Part shown: positions 7,076 through 12,309 of the stretch, piece after piece
Numbering within the stretch: position 1 is the first letter of the stretch
Layout of the letters: each line of letters begins with the position of its first letter
DNA from: a virus
Length of the DNA stretch: 21,728 nt
IMG/VR virus record: IMGVR_UViG_3300002851_000033
Coordinates: 1 to 21,728 of that record
Reading direction: 5' to 3' (one strand)
Program-made: the position numbers and the translations under genes
The notes under the pieces: generated by a model
Database searches by the model: none
What the model saw: only the letters and a program-made list of their open reading frames with translations
Told to the model about the DNA's origin: nothing

Positions 7076-7934
7076 GTTCCGCCCTCCTCAGGGTCCACCC
7101 CTCCTCCGAACGGACCACCACCCCGGAGTCGGCCAGGGCGTTCAGCCGAACGTGGAGGGTGGACTTGGACATCCCCGTTCGGCGGGCCAGCTCGGAGAGG
7201 GAAAGTGGGGCGTTCGCCGAACGGAGGACCTGGAGAATGGCGAGCCCCCGTTCGTCCAGCGAAACCTCCAGGGAGCGTTCGGTCTCCACCTTGCGCTCCT
7301 TCAAGTGCAGGCGGGCCTCCCGTTCGGCGGCCCCGTTCGGCTCCCAGACGGGGGCGTGGAAAGGGGGTTCGGCGTTCGGCCTACCCCGTTCGGCCCCGGG
7401 TTCCAGCCGTTCGGCGTTCGGCCCAGGGCGTTCGGCCCCTTCCTCCAGGCGTTCGGCGTTCAGCCTACCCCGTTCGGCCCCGGGCTCCAGCCGTTCGGCC
7501 GCCCTCCGAACGGACCCCTCCCCCTCCCGAACGGCGGCTCGGGGGCGTTCGGCGGGGGTCAGGGGGTGCCGAACGAGCTCCCCCACCACCTTCCCCACAA
7601 CCCAGGTCCCCACGGGAACGAAGAGGCTCATGGCCAAGGTCTCCCAGATGGGAAGCTCGGGGGCCGCCCGGCGCATGGAGAGGGCGTTTCCCATCCACAC
7701 CAGGAGCAGAGCGGCCAGGGCCCCGCCCGAGGCCCAGGAGGAGCCCCGGAGGAGGGAGTTGGAGAGGAGGGAGAGAAGGAAGGCCGTGAACTCCAGGCTC
7801 CCCGCCAGGCCCCAGGCCAGCCAAGGGGGAAGCTCCCCCAGGGAAAGGGCGTACCACTGGGCCAGGTGGCCCGCGCTCATGGCCAGGGTGCTCAGATAGG
7901 CCAGAATCAGCAGTCCGATCAACGCGTTCCTCAT
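7068..7934 (-). CDS. Four-span membrane protein with repeat linker and C-terminal winged helix
   Basis: A 288-residue protein. Membrane spans lie at about residues 4-24, 37-58, 67-84 and 94-117, followed by a charged linker with three 14-residue repeats (AERLEPGAERGRLN type, residues 147-188) and a winged-helix domain at 229-285 (GLAILQVLRSANAPLSLSEL, then ARRTGMSKSTLHVRLNALAD and a wing). The HTH resembles MarR/IclR-type domains. The four-span N-terminus plus variable cytoplasmic tail recalls DUF2637/SpdB-type proteins of actinobacterial plasmids in layout only. Its DNA is packed with CGTTCG hexamers (separate entry). It may be a membrane-tethered regulator that binds those sites; this is inference. 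The ATG overlaps the preceding stop as ATGA. Confidence 0.8.
   Translation of the reverse strand: MRNALIGLLILAYLSTLAMSAGHLAQWYALSLGELPPWLAWGLAGSLEFTAFLLSLLSNSLLRGSSWASGGALAALLLVWMGNALSMRRAAPELPIWETLAMSLFVPVGTWVVGKVVGELVRHPLTPAERPRAAVREGEGSVRRAAERLEPGAERGRLNAERLEEGAERPGPNAERLEPGAERGRPNAEPPFHAPVWEPNGAAEREARLHLKERKVETERSLEVSLDERGLAILQVLRSANAPLSLSELARRTGMSKSTLHVRLNALADSGVVVRSEEGWTLRRAERG
7107..7575. repeat. Array of 21 CGTTCG/CGAACG hexamers inside the winged-helix gene
   Basis: First bases on the + strand: CGTTCG at 7176, 7211, 7249, 7276, 7321, 7334, 7373, 7387, 7408, 7415, 7429, 7450, 7471, 7492, 7546; CGAACG at 7107, 7147, 7218, 7507, 7528, 7570. Most extend to CGTTCGG or CCGAACG. They encode different dipeptides in different frames (Arg-Ser, Val-Arg, Glu-Arg, Arg-Thr, Pro-Asn/Ala-Asn), so protein repetition is not the only cause. 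By eye I found only three more in the rest of the window (3430, 12281, 14635). Confidence 0.85.
7367..7492. repeat. Three tandem 42-bp repeats
   Basis: Units 7367-7408, 7409-7450 and 7451-7492. Units 1 and 3 differ at only two positions that I see; unit 2 diverges in two short blocks. Each unit encodes 14 residues and carries CGTTCG sites at multiples of 7 bp, including an exact 21-bp series from 7387 to 7492. Confidence 0.9.
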
Positions 7935-8185
7935 AGCTTCAGCTCCCGTTCCAGCTCCAGGACCAGCTTGAGGACCCGGTAGCGGCCCTCCTCCACCGCC
8001 CGAAGGCGCCGGGCCAGGGCCGCCTCCCGGGCCCGAAGGGCTTCCAGCTCCCGCTCAACCTCCGTCAGCCTGCGCAAAGCCCCCCGAAGGACCTCGCCCG
8101 CCCGCTCCACCTCCAAGAAGGCGCCGCGGGAGGCGGCCTCGTAGGCGTGCATGAGGATGGCGTCCAGGGCCTCCTCGGGGGTCAT
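7931..8185 (-). CDS. Small coiled-coil protein
   Basis: An 84-residue protein, almost entirely helical, with a long heptad stretch from about residue 38 (LTEVERELEALRAREAALAR and onward). The ATG at 8183-8185 follows GGAGGTGGC, a near-perfect ribosome site, and overlaps the preceding stop as ATGA; the next gene starts with a further ATGA overlap. No family recognised. It could oligomerise or partner the membrane protein encoded directly after it. Confidence 0.7.
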   Translation of the reverse strand: MTPEEALDAILMHAYEAASRGAFLEVERAGEVLRGALRRLTEVERELEALRAREAALARRLRAVEEGRYRVLKLVLELERELKL

Positions 8186-8400
8186 GCCACCTCCAACGGC
8201 TGCCACATCCAGTAGAGGCGCTCGCCCGAGCGGCCGTACCAGACCAGCCCCCCGGGCACCTGGATGTAGGCCTTCAGGAGCCCGACCGGGGGGCAGTAGG
8301 GGGTCCCCGCCCCCGCCACGCCGAAGAAGGCGGGGACCCCCTTCTCGGTCCTGGCCAGGCGGCGCTCCACTTCCTCCACAAAGCGCGTCCAGTCCGTCAT
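8182..8400 (-). CDS. Small hypothetical protein
   Basis: A 72-residue protein: a short charged helix (DWTRFVEEVERRLARTEKG), then a glycine- and aromatic-rich part (PAFFGVAGAGTPYCPPVG, VWYGRSGERLYWMWQP) that looks like a compact beta fold. No known family. The ATG at 8398-8400 follows GGAGGTGGGT and overlaps the preceding stop as ATGA. Confidence 0.65.
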   Translation of the reverse strand: MTDWTRFVEEVERRLARTEKGVPAFFGVAGAGTPYCPPVGLLKAYIQVPGGLVWYGRSGERLYWMWQPLEVA

Positions 8401-8582
8401 ACCCACCTCCACACCAGGGCCAGGAAGACCCCCAGGAGGCCCACCAGGCTGGCGAAGAGGGCCAGGCCCACGGAGGCCCCCTCGGGGAGGTCCTCCCGGC
8501 GGGTCAGGGCCAGGTAGCCCAGGAGGGCCAGGAGGCCCACCTGGGCGGCCAGGACGTAGATCAGGACCAGCTTGAAGAGCAT
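8397..8582 (-). CDS. Two-span membrane protein, possible holin
   Basis: A 61-residue protein with two membrane spans (about residues 5-27, LVLIYVLAAQVGLLALLGYL, and 38-58, VGLALFASLVGLLGVFLALV) joined by a charged turn RREDLPEG. Size and hairpin topology fit a small class II-type holin, but no lysozyme gene lies beside it and many small phage membrane proteins look alike. The start is the ATG at 8580-8582; a GTG one codon upstream is equally well placed after GGGAGGAAG. Confidence 0.6.
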   Translation of the reverse strand: MLFKLVLIYVLAAQVGLLALLGYLALTRREDLPEGASVGLALFASLVGLLGVFLALVWRWV

Positions 8583-8603
8583 CACGGGCTTCCTCCCTGG
8601 GGG

Positions 8604-8867
8604 TCACGCCTCCGCCGCCTCGTCCGCCGCCTCCTCGCTGGGGTACACCGTGCCCACGTACCGGCCGTTGAGCCTGACCTTCACGGGCACCCCGTAGTCG
8701 TTGGCGAGGTCCTGGGCGTGGGCGGCCACCCACAGCAGGTCCTCGTTCTCGGGGAAGCTGTCCAGCACGTTGCCGGAGGCCACGAGCACGTAGCCCCGCC
8801 ACGCGGCCCGGTCCTCCAGCGCCCGCGCCCTCAGGACCTGCCAAAGTAAGAACCGAAGCGCCTGCAT
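8604..8867 (-). CDS. Small hypothetical protein
   Basis: An 87-residue soluble protein: an N-terminal helix (MQALRFLLWQVLRARALEDR), a middle part (GYVLVASGNVLDSFPENEDL), then VPVKVRLNGRYVGTVYPSEE and an acidic alanine-rich tail. No known family. The ATG at 8865-8867 follows GAGGAGGCCCT. It overlaps the preceding gene by 37 bases. Confidence 0.65.
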   Translation of the reverse strand: MQALRFLLWQVLRARALEDRAAWRGYVLVASGNVLDSFPENEDLLWVAAHAQDLANDYGVPVKVRLNGRYVGTVYPSEEAADEAAEA

Positions 8868-9055
8868 AGGGCCTCCTCTACCTCCTCCGGGTCCCAGCCC
8901 CAGTCCAGGGCCACCAGGACCTCGCCCCGGAAGAGGGCCAGCGTCCAGCGTCCCCGCTCGTCGCGGTACGCGTAGACCTCCAGCTCCCCCACCCGGCGCG
9001 GGTAGCGCGAAGGGAAGCCCGCCAGGAAGGCCAGGACCTCATCCTCTCCCTCCAT
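8831..9055 (-). CDS. Small hypothetical protein
   Basis: A 74-residue protein that looks like a small alpha/beta fold: helix EDEVLAFLAGFPSRYP, strands GELEVYAYRDERGRW and TLALFRGEVLVALDWG, then helix DPEEVEEALCRRFGSYF. No family recognised. The ATG at 9053-9055 follows GAGGTGGGCG. Part of the overlapping early/middle gene chain. Confidence 0.65.
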   Translation of the reverse strand: MEGEDEVLAFLAGFPSRYPRRVGELEVYAYRDERGRWTLALFRGEVLVALDWGWDPEEVEEALCRRFGSYFGRS

Positions 9056-9419
9056 CGCCCACCTCAAAGAGGCTGGGCTGGCGCCAACGGGGCGCCCGGT
9101 GCTTCTGCCAGTGGGCCCAGGCCTCGTCCAGCCCCCGCACCGCCGCGTAGAGCTCCTCAATGCGGGAGACCAGGCTCTGGCGGAAGGCCCGGAACTCCTC
9201 TTCCTTGTCCGCCACCTTGTAGACCTCGTCCCCCGCGGGGTTTTCCGCCACCACCACGGGGAGGATGCCCCGCTTGCGGAGCTCGGCCATGATGGCCCGG
9301 CCCCGGCGGTCCCCCCCGAACTGACGCTCAAAGTCCGCCCGGGCCACGCCCCACTCCCCCCGCTTCAAGAGCAGTTCCGCCGCGGCCCGCAGGTCGCCTT
9401 CAGAGATCTCCACCTTCAC
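9039..9419 (-). CDS. Putative winged-helix protein with a possible clamp-binding motif
   Basis: A 126-residue protein. Residues 8-70 look like a winged helix (DLRAAAELLLKRGEWGVARA, GRAIMAELRKRGILPV, then a wing ending DEVYKVA), followed by a helix (EEEFRAFRQSLVSRIEELYA) of a kind seen in phage replication or regulatory proteins. Near the C-terminus QPSLF (residues 114-118) fits the Q-x-x-L-F pattern that binds the DNA polymerase sliding clamp. The GTG at 9417-9419 follows GGAGGTGGAGC. A link to replication is inferred from this short motif only. Confidence 0.65.
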   Translation of the reverse strand: MKVEISEGDLRAAAELLLKRGEWGVARADFERQFGGDRRGRAIMAELRKRGILPVVVAENPAGDEVYKVADKEEEFRAFRQSLVSRIEELYAAVRGLDEAWAHWQKHRAPRWRQPSLFEVGDGGRG

Positions 9420-9798
9420 GCTCCACCTCCCCCGCGAGCCGGTCCGCCAGGGCCAGGACGGCCTCCTCAGGGGTGAGGCCCCGGCCCTCCTCTCCCAGGG
9501 CCCGGGCGGTGTAGCCCTCGGGGTGGGTGGCCAGCTCCACCCGGGCCCCCAGGCGCTCCAGGAGCCTCAGGGTCAGCCAAACCGCCCGCCGCCTGGGCAC
9601 CGCCCCCTCCAGGAGCTCCTCCAGGCTGGCCAGGGTGATGTAGCTTTTGCGCCCCATGCGCACCACCCGGAGGAGGCCCCGCCGCATGAGGTCTTCCACC
9701 GCCGGGCGGCCCACCTCCAGGAGGGCGGCCACCTGGTTTGGGGTGAGGAGGGCCTTCCCGTCCAAGCCCAGCTCCTTCAGGCGCTCGCGCAGGCTCAC
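9400..9798 (-). CDS. HTH protein (MerR/excisionase-like domain)
   Basis: A 132-residue protein. Residues 15-65 form an excisionase-type HTH (LLTPNQVAALLEVGRPAVED, LMRRGLLRVVRMGRKSYITL), with the wing arginines and the closing LASLEELL helix of HTH_17-type domains. The C-terminal half is helical and unassigned. The GTG at 9796-9798 overlaps the preceding stop (GTGA) and follows GGAGGTGGC. It could regulate middle genes or assist transposition; position does not decide. Confidence 0.7.
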   Translation of the reverse strand: MSLRERLKELGLDGKALLTPNQVAALLEVGRPAVEDLMRRGLLRVVRMGRKSYITLASLEELLEGAVPRRRAVWLTLRLLERLGARVELATHPEGYTARALGEEGRGLTPEEAVLALADRLAGEVEREGGDL

Positions 9799-10037
9799 GC
9801 CACCTCCTCCACGGCCACGGGCCGGGCCTCCAGCACCCGCCAGCCCGCCATGACTTCCAGGGCCCTGGGCTCGGCGTAGGGGCCCTCCCACTGGCGGAGG
9901 GGGCGGAGGTAGAACATGACCCCGCCCCCGTCCCACTTCAGGAACACCGTCCCCTCCCCCGTAAGCCCCCGGATGCGCAGGCGGTAGGGGGTGCCGGGGT
10001 CGGCCCGGAGCTTGCGGATGAGGAACCTATGGTCCAC
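9795..10037 (-). CDS. Small beta-rich hypothetical protein
   Basis: An 80-residue protein with alternating beta-type segments (YRLRIRGLTGEGTVFLKWDG, GVMFYLRPLRQWEGPYAEPR, ALEVMAGWRVLEARPV). The GTG at 10035-10037 follows GGAGGTGCGCC. No family recognised. Confidence 0.65.
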   Translation of the reverse strand: MDHRFLIRKLRADPGTPYRLRIRGLTGEGTVFLKWDGGGVMFYLRPLRQWEGPYAEPRALEVMAGWRVLEARPVAVEEVA

Positions 10038-10299
10038 GGCGCACCTCCACCCAGGCCCGGGAAAGGTGAGGGTCGCACCGCCAGCAGAAGATGTCGTCGG
10101 CGATGCGCCCCGTGCCCCCGCAGAGAGGGCAGGGCCGGAGGCGAAGGGCCGCCTCCTGGGCCTCCGCCTCGTCCCGGTAGAGCTGGGCCAGGAAGGCCTG
10201 GCCGTGCCGCTCCGCCAGCCTGGCCCGCTCCCGAAGCTCCCCCGGGGTGAGGCCGTAGCTGCGGATGGTGTCCAGGGCGCTCTTGAAGGGCCGCTTCAC
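10027..10299 (-). CDS. Small zinc-ribbon protein
   Basis: A 90-residue protein. The N-terminal two thirds are helical (LTPGELRERARLAERHGQAF, LAQLYRDEAEAQEAALR). The C-terminus has two cysteine pairs, CPLCGGTG and CWRC about 16 residues apart, the pattern of a DnaJ-type zinc ribbon that could bind nucleic acid or protein. I chose the GTG at 10297-10299 because it overlaps the preceding stop as GTGA after GGGGGTGG; a GTG six bases upstream is also possible. Confidence 0.7.
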   Translation of the reverse strand: MKRPFKSALDTIRSYGLTPGELRERARLAERHGQAFLAQLYRDEAEAQEAALRLRPCPLCGGTGRIADDIFCWRCDPHLSRAWVEVRRGP

Positions 10300-10580
10300 G
10301 GGCACTCCACCCCCTTCATCCGGTGCGGGTGGGCCAGCACCTCCCGCGCCTTCTGGTCCGACTCCGCCTCGGCGGCCAGGCGCACCGCCAGGGCCCGGCG
10401 GGCCAGCCGGGAGAGCTCCCCCAGGTCCACGGCCTCGGTGTCCCGCGCCTCGTTGGCCGCCCGCACCATGTCCCGGGCCAGGTCGTAGAGGGCGTAGGCC
10501 ACCCGCAGGTGCCGGGGAAGCCCCTCCTCCGCCAGCTCGTCCACCAACTCCTCCAGCTTGCTCCTAGGCTTCTTGTTCAT
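10296..10580 (-). CDS. Small helical hypothetical protein
   Basis: A 94-residue, basic-then-acidic helical protein (KLEELVDELAEEGLPRHLRV, AYALYDLARDMVRAANEARD, then a further helix). No family recognised. The ATG at 10578-10580 follows GGAGGGAGGTTAGGG. It overlaps the preceding gene by 17 bases. Confidence 0.65.
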   Translation of the reverse strand: MNKKPRSKLEELVDELAEEGLPRHLRVAYALYDLARDMVRAANEARDTEAVDLGELSRLARRALAVRLAAEAESDQKAREVLAHPHRMKGVECP

Positions 10581-10752
10581 CCCTAACCTCCCTCCGGCGG
10601 AGCCACTCCAGCTCCGCCTCCGCCAAAATGGCCTGGATCCCCCTTCCCGCCTCCTCCAGGGGGCGGGGGCGAACCCCCCGGAGGGCTTCCACAAGGGCGG
10701 CCCGGACCTCCGGGTCCTCCCTGAGGAGCCGAATGAGCTCTTCCCGCGTCAT
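10564..10752 (-). CDS. Small helical hypothetical protein
   Basis: A 62-residue protein beginning TREELIRLLREDPEVRAALV, a common opening of small phage helical proteins, and ending in a charged helix (AILAEAELEWLRRREVRDEQ). The ATG at 10750-10752 shares a base with the preceding stop and follows GGGAGGGAACTG. No function assigned. Confidence 0.65.
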   Translation of the reverse strand: MTREELIRLLREDPEVRAALVEALRGVRPRPLEEAGRGIQAILAEAELEWLRRREVRDEQEA

Positions 10753-11177
10753 CAGTTCCCTCCCCGGGGCGCCGGGGGCTTCGCCCCGAAGAGCCCCGCC
10801 GCGAGGGCCGCCTCCAGGGCCTCCGCGTGCCGGGCCACCAGCGCCCCGTAGACCGCCTTTCGCTCGTGCTCCAGGACCTCAAGCTCCACCTGGAGCTTGT
10901 CCAGCTGGGTTAAAATCTGCTGCAGCCTCTTTTCCGCCTTCTGCCACTCCAGGTCCTGGGCGAGGAGCACCCTGGTGCGGGCCTGGCGCTCCCGCTCCGT
11001 CTTGCCGGGGGCCTCGAGGTAGGCCTGGGCCTCCCGGGCCTCCATCCACCGCTCCAGCTCCCGCCTCTCCGCCCGGAGCGCGGTCATCTGCCGCTTCACC
11101 TCCCCGATGAGCCCGGGGAGCTCCAGAATGCGCATGACCAGGCGGGCGGCCTCGAGGGGGTAATCAACCCTGTTCAC
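10752..11177 (-). CDS. Coiled-coil early protein
   Basis: A 141-residue, largely coiled-coil protein (GLIGEVKRQMTALRAERREL, then KTERERQARTRVLLAQDLEW and LQQILTQLDKLQVELEVLEH). The GKTERERQA...L...L.W block followed by a long charged helix resembles proteins often found beside phage single-strand-annealing or Gam functions, but I cannot place it in a named family; Mu Gam itself is longer and I see no clear match. The GTG at 11175-11177 follows GGAGG and overlaps the preceding gene by 14 bases. Confidence 0.65.
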   Translation of the reverse strand: MNRVDYPLEAARLVMRILELPGLIGEVKRQMTALRAERRELERWMEAREAQAYLEAPGKTERERQARTRVLLAQDLEWQKAEKRLQQILTQLDKLQVELEVLEHERKAVYGALVARHAEALEAALAAGLFGAKPPAPRGGN

Positions 11178-11508
11178 GAAGGGCCTCCTCAGCCAGCTCG
11201 TTGGTCCTCTCCATCGAGGGGACTTCAACCACCAAAACGCGCCGAATGACTTGGCTATACCTCCCCGTGCTGATGTGTATCTCCGGGCGCACTTCTATCA
11301 CCCTCACGTGAGTAACTTCTCCCATTTGAGAAGAAGGGCGCAGGTCGCGGATTTGAAGGAAGGTGTCCTCCTCAATCCAGCTCAGGTCCTTGGGGATGAT
11401 GGCGATGGGGTTACGAGGCCAGGTGCCGTCTTCCGTCAGGTAGATGTAGGTGGCCTCGTACCGGACGGGCGGTATGCCCTCCTGGAGCTTCCGAAAGGGC
11501 TTCTTCAC
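11164..11508 (-). CDS. Hypothetical protein of lower GC content, directly after the MuB-like gene
   Basis: A 114-residue, beta-rich protein (VRYEATYIYLTEDGTWPRNP, IAIIPKDLSWIEEDTFLQIR, VTHVRVIEVRPEIHISTGRY). No known family. By hand count its GC is about 52-55% over 11221-11340, against roughly 70% around it, with more AT-ending codons, so it may be a recent acquisition. The GTG at 11506-11508 overlaps the ATPase stop as GTGA, so it is well fitted into the operon. Confidence 0.65.
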   Translation of the reverse strand: MKKPFRKLQEGIPPVRYEATYIYLTEDGTWPRNPIAIIPKDLSWIEEDTFLQIRDLRPSSQMGEVTHVRVIEVRPEIHISTGRYSQVIRRVLVVEVPSMERTNELAEEALREQG

Positions 11509-12299
11509 CGCCCACCCCCCGCGAGGTTCAGACGGCTCGCCACCCGGCGCACGTGGGCCGGGGTGAAGGCGGCCTTAGTGAGGCCCCGCTCGCTGCTCCA
11601 CTGGACCACCCGGTCCATCTGCCGCATGAGCCGCACGATGTCCCGCAGGATCCCCCCAGTGAGGGTGTGGACCTCGGCCAGGGTCTCCTGGGAGTAGCCG
11701 GAGTTTTCGTAGATGGCCTGGGTCTCCTGGAGGGAAATGGGGCCTATGCGGGCCACGGTGCCGATGCGGCTCTCAATGTCCCGGTGGCGCCGGATCTGTC
11801 CCTCAAACTCCTCCGAGGTGATGAGGACGAAGGAGCTCCCGGTCTCGTCCGCCAGGTACTTCACCGTCTCCAGGGTTGGGCGGTCCAGGAGCTGGGCCTC
11901 GTCCACGAAGATCACCCTGGGGCTCATGAGGAGGGCGTCCCGCACCATGCTCAGCAGGACGCGGAACGTCTTGGTGCGGGTGATGCGGAGCTCCACCGCC
12001 AGATCCTCCAGGAGGGCCGCCGGAGAGTAGCTGGGCTGGGCCCGCACCCAGGGGGCCTCGTGCTCCCGGGCCCAGTAGCGGCAGGTGAGGGTCTTCCCCA
12101 CCCCCGCCGGGCCCACCACCAGGGCCAGGGGGAAGCCCTCCTGGGCCACCAGGTGGAGGTGCCCCAAGAGGGCCTTCGCCCCCTCCGTGGGGATGAACCC
12201 GTCCCGGGGGTCCTTCCAGAGCTCCGCCTCCCCCATGACGATGCCCAGGGCCTCGTCAATGAGGGCCAAGGTCTGGTCGCCGTTCGCCTTCCTTCCCAT
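11505..12299 (-). CDS. MuB-like transposition ATPase (AAA+)
   Basis: A 264-residue ATPase expected to bind target DNA, activate the transposase and provide target immunity. Walker A is GPAGVGKT (residues 63-70), Walker B is VIFVDEAQ (129-136, with Asp133/Glu134), a sensor-type segment is FVLITSEEF (157-165) and a conserved RRHRDIESRIG block (170-180) follows. Length is somewhat below Mu B (about 310), the N-terminal DNA-binding part being short. The ATG at 12297-12299 follows GGAGGTAGCGC and comes 10 bases after the transposase, as in Mu. Confidence 0.9.
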   Translation of the reverse strand: MGRKANGDQTLALIDEALGIVMGEAELWKDPRDGFIPTEGAKALLGHLHLVAQEGFPLALVVGPAGVGKTLTCRYWAREHEAPWVRAQPSYSPAALLEDLAVELRITRTKTFRVLLSMVRDALLMSPRVIFVDEAQLLDRPTLETVKYLADETGSSFVLITSEEFEGQIRRHRDIESRIGTVARIGPISLQETQAIYENSGYSQETLAEVHTLTGGILRDIVRLMRQMDRVVQWSSERGLTKAAFTPAHVRRVASRLNLAGGGR

Positions 12300-12309
12300 G
12301 CGCTACCTC

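Noticed and set aside
7367-7492. CRISPR-like repeats
   Set aside because: The 42-bp units are directly tandem without unique spacers and lie in frame inside a gene.
10752-11177. Mu Gam homologue
   Set aside because: The protein is a coiled coil in a suitable place, but shorter than Mu Gam and without a sequence match I could defend.
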